Below, piece after piece: positions 19,145-31,190 of a stretch of 64,000 bases of DNA. The stretch's first letter is position 1. Each line of letters starts with the position of its first letter. The stretch is from JAFAYN01 sp963733105 (lineage in GTDB: Bacteria > Gemmatimonadota > Gemmatimonadetes > Longimicrobiales > Longimicrobiaceae): contig CAVTCB010000004.1 in NCBI GenBank assembly GCA_963733105.1, forward strand, positions 142,721 to 206,720, written 5' to 3'. Position numbers and translations under genes: made by a program. The notes beneath the pieces were generated by a model. It ran no database searches. It was given only the letters and a program-made list of their open reading frames with translations, and was not told the origin of the DNA.

Positions 19145-20255
19145 ATGATCACCGAACTTCAGTCCAGACTGGACGTGTACCGCGAAAGGCTCGATGAGCT
19201 GAGGGGGTTTCTTTGACATCGCTGCCAAGCAGGAGAAGCTGAGGCAGCTGGAGTCGCGCATGGCCGACCCGGCCTTCTGGAACGACGCCGACCGCGCGCG
19301 GGAGGTGATCGCGGAGGCCAACCAGGTCAAGGCGTGGACCGACCCGTGGACCCGGCTCGTGGGGAAGGTGGGCGACCTCGCCGAGCTGGGCGAGCTCCTC
19401 GCCGCAGACGAGGACGCCGAGCTGGCCGAGGAGTGGCAGCGCGAGGTGGAGGCGCTGGGCGCTGGGCTGGAGGACCTGGAGCTGCGCAACATGCTCCAGG
19501 GGCCGGACGACCACCGTGACGCCCTGGTGACCATCCACCCCGGGGCGGGGGGTACCGAGTCGCAGGACTGGGCCGAGATGCTCCTCCGCATGTACGTCCG
19601 CTGGGGCGAGCGCCGCGGCTTCGACGTGGAGCTCCTCGACCGGCAGGAGGGCGACGAGGCGGGGATCAAGTCCGCCACGCTGGAGATCCGCGGGCAGTAC
19701 GCCTACGGCTACCTCCGGGCCGAGCGCGGGGTGCACCGGCTGGTGCGGATCTCTCCCTTCGACTCGCAGGCGCGGCGGCACACCTCGTTCGCCTCGGTGT
19801 TCGTCTACCCCTCGGTGGACGACACCATCGAGATCGAGGTGCGCGAGGAGGACATCGAGATGGACGTCTACCGCGCCTCCGGCGCCGGCGGCCAGCACGT
19901 CAACAAGACCTCCTCCGCCGTCCGCCTCCGCCACCTCCCCTCCGGGATCGTGGTGGCGTGCCAGCAGGAGCGCTCGCAGCACAAGAACCGCGCGACCGCC
20001 ATGAAGATGCTCAAGGCGGCCCTCTACCAGCGCGCGCTGGAGGAGCAGGAGAAGGAGAAGCAGAAGCTGGAGTCCACCAAGACCGACATCGGCTGGGGGA
20101 GCCAGATCCGCTCCTACGTCTTCCAGCCCTACACCATGGTCAACGACCACCGTACCGAGCTGAAGCTGCCGGACGTCCAGAAGGTCATGGACGGCGACCT
20201 GGACCCCTTCATCCAGGCGTACCTCCGGGAGTTCGGTGGAGAGAGGAAGCAGTGA
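19145..20255 (+). CDS. prfB: Peptide chain release factor 2, programmed +1 frameshift
   Basis: Recognises UGA and UAA stops. Translation starts at ATG 19145 and reads 23 codons to CTT at 19211-19213. The next codon is an in-frame TGA (19214-19216). Skipping one T shifts into the frame open to 20255 (GAC ATC GCT...), joining 19145-19213 to 19215-20255 for 369 residues. The shift site AGG GGG TTT CTT TGA C is the classical bacterial RF2 autoregulation signal with its internal Shine-Dalgarno-like AGGGGG. Downstream are the SPF anticodon-like tripeptide (RISPFDSQARR), which marks RF2 rather than RF1, and GGQ in SGAGGQHVNKTSSAVRL. Annotating from the ATG at 19260 would drop the N-terminus. Confidence 0.97.
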
Positions 20256-21799
20256 TGGGAGAGGAAGAGCTTCCGGAGCGGGAGCGGGTCGTCGAGGACC
20301 GCCTGGAGAAGCTCCAGGCCCTGCGGGAGCGGGGCGTGGAGCCCTTCGCGTACGCGTACGAGCCCACCCACACCGCCACCGCCGCCCGCGAGCTCTTCGA
20401 GCGCTGGGAGGGCTCGGAGCGCGGGGAGGGGGAGGACGGCCCGGGCGAGCGCGTGCGCGTGGCCGGGCGCATCGTCGCCAAGCGGGTGATGGGGAAGAGC
20501 ACCTTCGTGCACGTCGCCGACCGCAGCGGGCGCATCCAGCTCTACTTCCGGGTGAACGACCTGGGCGACGGGTACGGCCTCCTCGACCTCCTGGACCCCA
20601 GCGACTGGGTGGGGGCGGAGGGGACGCTGTTCCGCACCCGCACGGGCGAGGTGTCGCTGCGGGTGTCCGCCTTCCAGCTCCTCGCCAAGGCCGTCCGCCC
20701 GCTCCCGCTCGGCAAGGAGGAGACCGACCCGGAGACGGGGGAGCGCCGCGTCTGGTCGGGCTTCAGCGACGTGGAGGCCCGCTACCGCCAGCGCTACGCC
20801 GACCTCGCCGTGAACCCCGAGGTGCGCGACGTCTTCGTGCTGCGCGCCCGGATCGTCGGCGCGCTCCGCCGCTTCCTGGACGAGCGCGGCTTCGTGGAGG
20901 TGGAGACGCCGGTCCTCCAGCCGCTGTACGGGGGGGCCCTCGCGCGCCCCTTCACCACGCACCACAACACGCTGGACATGCAGCTCTACCTCCGCGTCGC
21001 GGACGAGCTGTACCTGAAGCGGCTGATCGTGGGCGGGATGGAGCGTGTGTACGAGATCGGCAAGGACTTCCGCAACGAGGGGCTGTCCCGCTTCCACAAC
21101 CCCGAGTTCACCATGCTGGAGTTCTACGCCGCCTACCTGGACTACCGGGGGGTGATGGAGCTCACGCAGGAGATGCTGGGGCACCTGGTCCGGGAGGTCC
21201 TCGGGGGGGCGGCGGTGCGCTTCGGCGGGCACGAGATCGACTTCACCCCCCCGTTCGCCGCCTACACCATGTACGAGGCGCTCCGGGAGGTCGGCGGCGT
21301 GGACGTGGAGGCCCTGTCCGAGGAGGAGATGCGCTCGCGGGTCCGCTCGCTCGGCCTCCCCGCCGCGGAGGTGGGAGCCATGGGGCGCGGGAAGCTGATC
21401 GACGAGCTGTTCGGCGCCCTGGTGGAGCCGAAGCTGGTCCAGCCCACCTTCATCACCGACTACCCGCGCGAGATGTCCCCGCTCGCCAAGCCCAAGCGCG
21501 GCGACCCGGAGCTGACCGAGCGCTTCGAGCTGATCGTCGCCGGCAAGGAGCTGTGCAACGCGTACAGCGAGCTGAACGACCCCATCGACCAGCGCGAGCG
21601 CTTCGAGGCGCAGAAGCGGCTCATGCTGGCCGGCGACGAGGAGACGCAGCCGGTGGACGAGGACTTCCTCCGGGCCATGGAGTACGGGATGCCCCCCACC
21701 GGCGGCTTCGGGATGGGGATCGACCGGCTGACCATGATCCTGGCGGGGCAGCCCTCCATCCGCGACGTGATCCTGTTCCCCACGATGAGGCCCGAGTGA
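20255..21799 (+). CDS. lysS: Lysyl-tRNA synthetase, class II
   Basis: A 514-residue class IIb enzyme. The N-terminal OB-fold anticodon-binding domain spans about 60-170 (VRVAGRIVAKRVMGKSTFVH). The catalytic core has motif 1 (FLDERGFVEVETPVLQP), motif 2 (YEIGKDFRNEGLSRFHNPEF) and motif 3 (GFGMGIDRLTMIL). NAYSELNDP and LVQPTFITDYP are characteristic of LysRS. ATG 20255 shares its A with the prfB stop (TGATG). The prfB-lysS pair is a widespread bacterial arrangement. The protein is complete with no unusual insertion. Confidence 0.97.
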   Translation: MGEEELPERERVVEDRLEKLQALRERGVEPFAYAYEPTHTATAARELFERWEGSERGEGEDGPGERVRVAGRIVAKRVMGKSTFVHVADRSGRIQLYFRVNDLGDGYGLLDLLDPSDWVGAEGTLFRTRTGEVSLRVSAFQLLAKAVRPLPLGKEETDPETGERRVWSGFSDVEARYRQRYADLAVNPEVRDVFVLRARIVGALRRFLDERGFVEVETPVLQPLYGGALARPFTTHHNTLDMQLYLRVADELYLKRLIVGGMERVYEIGKDFRNEGLSRFHNPEFTMLEFYAAYLDYRGVMELTQEMLGHLVREVLGGAAVRFGGHEIDFTPPFAAYTMYEALREVGGVDVEALSEEEMRSRVRSLGLPAAEVGAMGRGKLIDELFGALVEPKLVQPTFITDYPREMSPLAKPKRGDPELTERFELIVAGKELCNAYSELNDPIDQRERFEAQKRLMLAGDEETQPVDEDFLRAMEYGMPPTGGFGMGIDRLTMILAGQPSIRDVILFPTMRPE

Positions 21800-21827
21800 A
21801 GGCCCCGTCCCCCGCGCGGAGGTACGC

Positions 21828-23069
21828 GTGAACCTGGAGTGGTACATCGGGCGGCGCTACCTGGCCTCGCGCCGGGGAACGCGCTTCCTCTCGCTGATCA
21901 CCGCCATCTCCATCGGCGGGGTCACGGTGGGGGTGATGGCGCTGATCGTGGTGACCGCGGTGATGACGGGCCTGCAGACCGACCTCCGCGACAAGATCCT
22001 GGGGACCAACCCCCACATCTGGCTCACCACCTTCGGGGAGACCATGCGGGTGGACGACTGGCCCGCGGCAGTGAAGCGGGTCCGGAAGGTCCCGGGCGTC
22101 ACCGCGGTGGCGCCCTTCATCCACACCGAGGTGGGACTGCGCAACCGGGCGGGGTACGCCGAGTTCGGCATCCTGCGCGGGATCGAGCCGCGCGCCGAGG
22201 GCCCGGCCGTCACCGACATCGTCGAGCAGATCCGCGGCGGCAAGTACAGCCTGGGCGCAACCCGGTCCGGCTACCCGCCCATTCTGGTGGGATCCGCCAT
22301 CGCGGAGCGCTTCGGCCTCTTCCCCGGCGACGTGGTGGACGTCTTCTCGCTCTCCGGCGCGCAGGTGTCGCCGCTGGGCGGGGTGGTGCCGCGCGGGCGC
22401 AAGTTCGAGGTGGTGGGGCGCTTCAAGACCGGGATGTACGAGTACGACAACCGGTTCATGTACACCACCCTGGCCGCCGCGCAGGACCTCACCAACCTGG
22501 GAACCGGCGTCACCGGGCTGGAGGTGCGCGTCCCCGACCCCATGGAGGCCGACGTGGTGGGGCGGCGCCTGGAGACGGAGATGGGCTTCCCCTACCGCGC
22601 CGAGGACTGGAAGTCGATGAACTCGTCGCTCTTCTCCGCGCTCAAGCTGGAGAAGCTGGCGATGAGCGTGATCCTCCTCCTGATCGTGGTGGTGGCCGCC
22701 TTCAACATCATCTCCACCCTGGTGATGGTGGTCACGGACAAGACGCGGGAGATCGGGATCCTCAAGTCCATGGGGCTCACCTCCCGGCGCGTGCTCCGGA
22801 TCTTCATGCTCCAGGGGCTGGTGATCGGCGTGGTCGGCTCCACGCTGGGGGCCGTCGGCGGGGTGGCGGTCACCTGGGTGATCGACCGCTACGAGCTGAT
22901 CAAGATCCCCGGCGACATCTACTTCGTGGACCACCTCCCGGTGGCGTACGATCCCCTGGACGTGGTGACCATCCTGCTGTGCAGCGTCCTGATCTCGTTC
23001 CTGGCGACCATCTACCCGGCGCGCCAGGCGGCCGGGCTCCTCCCCGTGGAGGCGATCCGCCATGACTGA
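21828..23069 (+). CDS. lolC: Lipoprotein-releasing ABC transporter permease LolC/LolE
   Basis: A 413-residue inner-membrane protein that extracts outer-membrane lipoproteins together with LolD and LolA. One N-terminal transmembrane helix (SLITAISIGGVTVGVMALIV) is followed by a large periplasmic MacB-like domain (about 50-270). Three C-terminal helices follow, starting MSVILLLIVVVAAFNIISTL. The DKTREIGILKSMG cytoplasmic motif contacts the ATPase. One permease is seen, as in systems where a single LolF-type protein replaces LolC plus LolE. GTG 21828 follows a good GGAGG. It overlaps lolD by 8 bases. Confidence 0.92.
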   Translation: MNLEWYIGRRYLASRRGTRFLSLITAISIGGVTVGVMALIVVTAVMTGLQTDLRDKILGTNPHIWLTTFGETMRVDDWPAAVKRVRKVPGVTAVAPFIHTEVGLRNRAGYAEFGILRGIEPRAEGPAVTDIVEQIRGGKYSLGATRSGYPPILVGSAIAERFGLFPGDVVDVFSLSGAQVSPLGGVVPRGRKFEVVGRFKTGMYEYDNRFMYTTLAAAQDLTNLGTGVTGLEVRVPDPMEADVVGRRLETEMGFPYRAEDWKSMNSSLFSALKLEKLAMSVILLLIVVVAAFNIISTLVMVVTDKTREIGILKSMGLTSRRVLRIFMLQGLVIGVVGSTLGAVGGVAVTWVIDRYELIKIPGDIYFVDHLPVAYDPLDVVTILLCSVLISFLATIYPARQAAGLLPVEAIRHD

Positions 23070-23811
23070 GCCCCGGCTGCTCGAAGAGCGCGAGGCGGCG
23101 GTCCTCGCCCGCGGCGTCTCCAAGCGCTACGTCGGCGGGGACGGGACGCCGATCCAGGTGCTGGAGGGGGTGGACCTGGAAGTGGCCGCGGGGGAGTCCA
23201 TCGCCGTGATCGGGCAGAGCGGGGCGGGGAAGTCCACCCTCCTGCACATCCTGGGCGGGCTGGACGTCCCCTCGGCGGGGGAGGTGCGGGTGGGGACCAG
23301 CGAGATGGCCCGGCTCTCCGAGGACGCGCTCGCCCGCTTCCGCAACGAGAAGATCGGCTTCGTCTTCCAGTTCCACCACCTGCTCCGCGAGTTCTCCGCG
23401 CTGGAGAACGTGGCGATGCCGCTCCTGATCGCGGGGACGCCCCCGCGGCAGGCGCACGAGCGCGCCCGGGAGATGCTGGGGAGCGTGGGGCTGGGGCCCC
23501 GGGTGGAGCACACGCCCGCGCAGCTCTCCGGCGGCGAGCAGCAGCGCGTGGCCGTGGCGCGCGCGCTGGTCACCCGCCCCGTCCTCCTCCTCGCCGACGA
23601 GCCCTCGGGGAACCTGGACCCCCCCACCGGTGAACGACTCCACGACCTCCTCTTCGAGGTGAGCCGGGAGAACGGGGCGGCCATGATCCTGGTCACCCAC
23701 AACCTGGACCTCGCGGCCCGCGCGGACCGGGTATTGCGACTGCACGGCGGGAAGCTGGTACCCGCCGAGACGGAGCGCGAGGAGCTCCCGGCAGGCCCCT
23801 GGGGAGGGTGA
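23062..23811 (+). CDS. lolD: Lipoprotein-releasing ABC transporter ATP-binding protein LolD
   Basis: A 249-residue ATPase with Walker A GQSGAGKSTLL, Q-loop FVFQFHHLLREFSALENVAMP, signature LSGGEQQRVAVARAL, Walker B LLLADEPSGNLD and H-loop THN. The FQFHHLLREF wording is typical of LolD rather than MacB or FtsE. Translation is coupled with the permease (8-base overlap). Substrates are probably the many lipoproteins seen here: LptE-like, the cyclophilin-HEAT protein and the split LolB-like protein. A short non-coding gap (23812-23853) follows before mcsA. Confidence 0.94.
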   Translation: MTEPRLLEEREAAVLARGVSKRYVGGDGTPIQVLEGVDLEVAAGESIAVIGQSGAGKSTLLHILGGLDVPSAGEVRVGTSEMARLSEDALARFRNEKIGFVFQFHHLLREFSALENVAMPLLIAGTPPRQAHERAREMLGSVGLGPRVEHTPAQLSGGEQQRVAVARALVTRPVLLLADEPSGNLDPPTGERLHDLLFEVSRENGAAMILVTHNLDLAARADRVLRLHGGKLVPAETEREELPAGPWGG

Positions 23812-23853
23812 GCCCTCCACCACCCAAACGAGAATCCGGACGGCAGGTCCAGA

Positions 23854-24351
23854 ATGCAGTGCGACAACTGCGGGAAGAACCCGGCGGTCATCCACCTGAC
23901 CCAGATCGTCGACAACGAGACGAGCACCTTCCACCTCTGCGACGCCTGCGCGGCGGCCAAGGGGCTGGAGACGGAGGTTGCCCCCGAGACCGCCCCGCTC
24001 ACCGACTTCCTGGCGCAGATGGGGAAGGGGCTGGTGTCCGGGAGCGCCTCCGCCGCGGGCGCCTGCGAGTTCTGCGGGCTGACCATGAACGACTTCAAGC
24101 GCACGGGGCGCCTGGGGTGCCCGCACTGCTACTCCCAGTTCGACCAGCACCTCCGCGGGCTGCTGCGCAAGCTGCACGGGGGGACGCAGCACATGGGGAA
24201 GGTGTACCTCCCTCCGCACCCCCGCGAGAGCGACCGCACCGCCCGCGTGGCGAGCCTGCGCCGGTCGCTGCAGCGCGCCGTGGACGCGGAGGACTTCGAG
24301 CGGGCCGCGGTTCTCCGCGACCAGATCCGGCGGCTGGAGACCGTGGAGTGA
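23854..24351 (+). CDS. mcsA: McsA-like zinc-finger/UVR-motif activator of the arginine kinase
   Basis: A 165-residue protein with two zinc modules (MQCDNCGKNPAV with HLCDAC, and CEFCGLTMNDF with CPHCY) and a C-terminal UVR helix pair (RSLQRAVDAEDFERAAVLRDQIRRLE). This is the McsA/CtsR-regulon layout. In Firmicutes McsA activates McsB and helps deliver substrates to ClpC. mcsB starts 19 bases after it and clpC follows, so it belongs to a full McsA-McsB-ClpC module. No CtsR repressor gene accompanies it in the window. GGACGGCAGG before the ATG is a weak ribosome binding site. Confidence 0.9.
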   Translation: MQCDNCGKNPAVIHLTQIVDNETSTFHLCDACAAAKGLETEVAPETAPLTDFLAQMGKGLVSGSASAAGACEFCGLTMNDFKRTGRLGCPHCYSQFDQHLRGLLRKLHGGTQHMGKVYLPPHPRESDRTARVASLRRSLQRAVDAEDFERAAVLRDQIRRLETVE

Positions 24352-24370
24352 CGAACCGGGAGAATCGGGC

Positions 24371-25480
24371 ATGCACGAGGTGACGACGCCCCAGGGCGGG
24401 CTGGAGTGGCTCAACGCCGAGGGACCCAGCTCCGACGTGGTCCTTTCCACCCGGGTGCGACTGGCACGAAACCTTCAAGGGTTCCGCTTCGGGCTGCGGG
24501 CGGGCGAGCAGGACCGGCGTGCCGTCCTGCAGCTCACCCGGGAGGCCGCGGAGTCCATCGACTCCTTCCGCGACGGGAGCACGGTGTCCATCCCGTCGCT
24601 GGACGCCACGCAGCGGCAGCTCCTGCTGGAGCGGCACCTGGTGAGCAAGGAGCTGGTGGAGGGGAGCGGGGGGAAGCCCCCGTCGCACGCCGCGCTGATG
24701 ATGTCGGACCGGGAAGCGCTCAGCGTGATGGTGAACGAGGAGGACCACCTGCGCCTGCAGGGGCTGGTGAGCGGCTTCCGCCTCCGCGAGGCGTGGACGC
24801 TGGTGGACCGGCTGGACGAGGAGCTGGGAGGGCGCGTCCCCTACGCCTTCCACACGGAGTTCGGATATCTTACGTCGTGCCCGACCAACGTGGGGACGGG
24901 GCTCCGGGCCTCGGTGCTGATCCACCTCCCGGGGCTGGTGCTGACGCAGGAGATCGGCAAGGTCCTGCAGGGGATCGCGCAGGTGGGGCTGACCTTCCGC
25001 GGCCTGTACGGCGAGGGGTCGGAGGTGGTGGGGAACTTCTTCCAGATCTCCAACCAGACCACGCTGGGGAAGACGGAGGAGGACCTGATCGACCACCTCC
25101 AGCGGATCGTGCAGCAGGTGGTGCAGTACGAGATGCACGCCCGCACCGTCCTGCTCCGCGACGCGCCGACGGTGATCGAGGACAAGGTGTGGCGGGCCTA
25201 CGGGCTCCTGAGGCACGCGCGGTCCATCTCGTTCGAGGAGGTGATGAACCTGCTGAGCGGCGTCAGACTGGGCGTGGGACTGAAACTTCTACCGGGACTC
25301 AGTGTATACTCGCTCAACCGAATCATGATCTTCGCGCAGGCCGCGCACCTGGAGCAGGTGGCAGGCGGGGTGCTCCCCGCCGGGGAAGTGGACGTGTACC
25401 GCGCGGCCTACGTTCGACGGATCCTGGCCCAGGAGGGGGACCCCTCTCCCGAGGGCGACGAGGGCGAGCTTCCGAGGTAA
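24371..25480 (+). CDS. mcsB: Protein-arginine kinase McsB
   Basis: A 369-residue phosphagen-kinase-fold enzyme that phosphorylates arginines of misfolded proteins to mark them for ClpCP. Motifs are VVLSTRVRLARNLQGF (nucleotide-binding Arg residues), MVNEEDHLRLQ (catalytic Glu and loop) and LTSCPTNVGTGLRASV (active-site Cys followed by the guanidino-kinase Arg strand). VGNFFQISNQTTLG is shared with Firmicutes McsB. The C-terminus keeps helices involved in pArg recognition. The presence of this enzyme in an LPS-bearing diderm is notable. ATG 24371 follows a weak GGGA. 43 bases separate it from clpC. Confidence 0.94.
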   Translation: MHEVTTPQGGLEWLNAEGPSSDVVLSTRVRLARNLQGFRFGLRAGEQDRRAVLQLTREAAESIDSFRDGSTVSIPSLDATQRQLLLERHLVSKELVEGSGGKPPSHAALMMSDREALSVMVNEEDHLRLQGLVSGFRLREAWTLVDRLDEELGGRVPYAFHTEFGYLTSCPTNVGTGLRASVLIHLPGLVLTQEIGKVLQGIAQVGLTFRGLYGEGSEVVGNFFQISNQTTLGKTEEDLIDHLQRIVQQVVQYEMHARTVLLRDAPTVIEDKVWRAYGLLRHARSISFEEVMNLLSGVRLGVGLKLLPGLSVYSLNRIMIFAQAAHLEQVAGGVLPAGEVDVYRAAYVRRILAQEGDPSPEGDEGELPR

Positions 25481-25523
25481 CCGGCCTTCTCGCAACACGG
25501 AAGTCGCGACACGAAAGGGCACC

Positions 25524-28016
<2,493 letters not shown>

Positions 28017-28017
<1 letters not shown>

Positions 28018-30494
28018 TGTCCCCACAACTCAGCTGGACGAGGAGGGCCGCGGTTTCCGCGGCCCTCCTCGGACTCGTTTTGCTCGGCGCGGGCCACGCT
28101 CCCGCGCACGCCCAGGACCCGGCCGCCCCCGCCGCGGCCCCGCAGGCGAGCGCCGTGATCGACTCGGTGCTGGTGCGCGGGAGCCGGCGGGTCACGGAGC
28201 CGGCCATCCGCGCCACCTCCGGGCTCCGGCCCGGGGCGACGGTGCGGAGCACCGACGTCCAGGCGGCCATCCGGCGGCTGATGGCCACCGGGAACTTCGA
28301 GTCGGTGGAGATCCTCTCCCGCGGCGAGCCCCCCGCGCCGGTGACGCTGGTGCTCCAGGTGACGGAGCGCCCGCTGGTGGCGTCGGTCGACTTCCGCGGG
28401 CTGGAGAGCGTGTCCGCGAAGACGGTGCGCGACACGGTGGGGATCAAGGAGAACCAGCCCCTGAACCCGGCGCAGGTGGTGCGGACGGAGGAGATGATCC
28501 GCGACCTCCTCGCCAAGCAGGGGCTCCAGGTGGCCTCCATCGACACCTCGCTCACCCCGGTGAGGGAGCCGGCGGGCGCGTACCGCCTGACCTTCAACGT
28601 GCGGGAGGGGAACCGGCTCGCCCTGGCCGACATCGACTTCCGGGGGAACACCGCGTTCGCGGACGACGCCCTCCAGGACGCGATGAAGACCAAGGAGGAG
28701 GGGTTCCTCTGGTTCCGCTCCGGGAAGTTCGACCGCGAGACGTTCCGCACCGACCTCCGGGAGCGGCTCCCGAAGTTCTACGGCGAGCGCGGGTACATCG
28801 ACTTCGCGGTCCTCTCGGACACGCTGATCGTGGACCCGCAGAGCGGGAAGAGCCGCCTCCAGGTGGAGGTGTCGGAGGGGCCGCAGTACCGGCTCGGCGA
28901 GTTCCGCATCGAGGGGAACTCCCGCTTCCCCACGGAGGAGGTCCGCCGGCTCTACACGGTGGAGCGGCGCTCGGTGCTCGGGCTCCCCTTCGGCGGGGGC
29001 GGCGAGCGCTCCAGCGGCGAGGTGTTCAACCGCGCGGCGCTGGACGCCGCGACGGGCGAGCTGCGCCGGATGTACAGCAACGAGGGGTACCTGTACGCGG
29101 ACGTGCAGCCGGTCATCCGGCGCGTGGCGGCGACGGCCCCGGGGCAGCCCCCGGTGGTGGACGTCACCTGGGCGATCTCGGAGCGGCAGCCGTTCTACGT
29201 GAACCGCGTGGCCATCGAGGGGAACACCCGCACCCACGAGTCGGTGATCCGCGAGCGCCTCCTGGTGCTCCCGGGCGACGTGTACAACGAGGAGCGGCTG
29301 ATCGCCAGCTACACCAGCATCGGGGCGCTCGGCTACTTCGAGACCCCGATGGAGACCCCGGACATCGACCCGAACCCGGAGACGGGGACGGTGGACATCA
29401 CCTTCCGGGTGAAGGAGAAGCAGACCGGGAACATCAACTTCGGGACCTCGTTCGGCGGGAGCTACGCCGGGCAGGCCGGTGGGATCACGGCGTTCCTGGG
29501 GTACACCGAGCCCAACCTCTTCGGGCAGGGGAAGCAGGCCAACCTGCGGGCGGAGTACGGGCCGGGGCGGAAGAGCTTCGAGGCGGCGTACACGGACCCG
29601 GCGATCTTCGGGTCGCGGAACTCCGGGAGCTTCTCGCTGTTCCACACGGGCGACCGCTTCCTGAACTTCGGGAACGTGCGGCGCAACCGGACCGGTGGGG
29701 CGGTGCAGTACGGCTTCCCCGTCCCGGGGCTCTACCGGACGCGCGCCTTCCTGGGGTACTCCCTCTCGCAGACGGCGTACTTCGGCCCGAACGACGAGGA
29801 CTGCGCCCCCGAGTCCACCGAGATCGAGTGCCTGGACGACGCCACGGCGAGCTCCCTGTCGCTGGCGTTCACCCGCGACACCAAGAGCCACCCGCTCTTC
29901 CCGGTGTCGGGGACGCGGCAGACGCTCTCGCTGGAGCAGACGGGCGGGGTGCTGGGCGGCGACGGGAGCTTCCAGAAGGCCTCCACCGAGGCGGAGTGGT
30001 GGGTCCCGGTGGGCCGGCTCGGCGGGAGCCAGCCGGGGCAGCGGCCGGTCCGGCTGGCGCTGGGCCTCCAGGCCCGCGCCGGGACCATCTTCGGGGACGC
30101 GTCGCTCTTCCCCTTCGAGCAGTACTACGCGGGCGGGACTCGGCTCCCGAGCCAGCCTCTCCGCGGGTACAAGGACGCGGCGATCAACGCGCTCGGCTTC
30201 GACGAGAGCTGCCAGGGGCAGTTCCGGCTGGAGTGCCTGGGCAACTCCTACTTCACGGTGTCGGCGGAGTACGCGGTCCGCATCAGCGACCAGCTCTCGG
30301 TGTCCGCCTTCGCCGACGCGGGGAACGTGTGGCGGAGCGCGGAGCAGTTCAACCCGACGCGCCTCTACCGGGGCGCGGGGGTCGGGGGGACGGTGGTCAC
30401 CCCCTTCGGGCCGATCGGGCTCGACCTCGCCTACGGGTTCGACAAGCCGAACCCGGGGTGGGAGGTCCACTTCAAGTTCGGCCAGGGTTTCTGA
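28017..30494 (+). CDS. bamA: Outer membrane protein assembly factor BamA
   Basis: An 825-residue Omp85 protein. A signal peptide (to about 33, HAPAHAQ) precedes five POTRA domains, up to about 425 (each starting like SVLVRGSRRVTEPAI or VNRVAIEGNTRTHE). The 16-strand barrel follows, from about 440, with GNINFGTSFGGSYAGQAGG and FLGYTEPNLFGQGK. It ends on Phe (KFGQGF), the barrel-signal residue. It inserts beta-barrels into the outer membrane. ATG 28017 overlaps the clpC stop by one base; the GTG at 28014 is an alternative. bamA-ompH-lpxD-lpxC-lpxA order is common in diderms. Confidence 0.96.
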
Positions 30495-30517
30495 CACTTC
30501 CACGGAGCATTCGCAAA

Positions 30518-31108
30518 ATGAAGCGTTTTCTGTCCGTCAGCGGTCTGCTGACGCTGGCCCTCCTGGCGGGGGGAACCGCGTCCGCCGGGGCGCAGGCCAC
30601 CAAGATCGGGTACGTGGACGCGGATCGGGCCCTCTCGGGAGTTCCGGCCCTCGCCCAGGCGCAGCAGGCGTTCCAGACCGCCGCGGCGGCGTTCGAGGCC
30701 CGCAGGGACTCGCTGGCCCGGCAGTTCCAGCCCATGCAGCAGGCGTTCCAGAACCTGCCGGTGACCACCACCGCGGAGCGGCGCCAGCAGGAGCAGCAGC
30801 GGCTGCAGGCCACCGAGCAGCAGTTCTCGGAGCGGCTCAGGCCCCTGGAGGAGACCGCACGGCAGCGGCGGGACGCACTGCAGGCCGCGGTGCAGCCGTA
30901 CCTGGAGCGGATTCCCCAGCTCGTGGAGCAGATCCGCCGCGAGCAGGGCTACGGCATGATCTTCAGCTCCGAGGCCGGGCTGATGGCCGCCGACCCGGCG
31001 CTGGACCTGACCGACACGCTCCGGCAGCGGCTCCTCGCGGCGCCCCCCGCGGCGGGGCAGGCGACGGCGCCGGCGCGGCCGCAGACGACGCCCCCGACGC
31101 GTCCGTAA
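30518..31108 (+). CDS. OmpH/Skp family periplasmic chaperone
   Basis: A 196-residue secreted protein: signal peptide MKRFLSVSGLLTLALLAGG with cleavage after SAGA-QA, then KIGYVDADRALSGVPALAQA, the Skp start. A long coiled coil (about 45-130: FQTAAAAFEARRDSLARQFQ) and a helical return with FSSEAGLMAADPALDLTD follow. The last 25 residues are Pro/Ala/Thr-rich. Skp carries outer-membrane proteins to BamA, which fits its position 23 bases after bamA. The family call is firm. Confidence 0.93.
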   Translation: MKRFLSVSGLLTLALLAGGTASAGAQATKIGYVDADRALSGVPALAQAQQAFQTAAAAFEARRDSLARQFQPMQQAFQNLPVTTTAERRQQEQQRLQATEQQFSERLRPLEETARQRRDALQAAVQPYLERIPQLVEQIRREQGYGMIFSSEAGLMAADPALDLTDTLRQRLLAAPPAAGQATAPARPQTTPPTRP

Positions 31109-31134
31109 CCGATCCCGGGCTTCCCGCCCGGCCT

Positions 31135-31165
31135 GTGCCTGCGGTCCCCACGGGGCCGCAGGCAC
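31135..31165 (+). terminator. Hairpin between ompH and lpxD
   Basis: GTGCCTGCGG (31135-31144) pairs with CCGCAGGCAC (31156-31165), with an inner CCCC/GGGG, followed by GTTTCTATT. It may partly end bamA-ompH transcripts before lpxD, or lower downstream expression. The T-run is short. Confidence 0.5.
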
Positions 31166-31190
31166 GTTTCTATTCCACCCCCGAGAACGC

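Noticed and set aside
19214..19216. In-frame TGA in prfB as evidence of a pseudogene
   Set aside because: The surrounding AGGGGG TTT CTT TGA C is the known RF2 programmed frameshift site.
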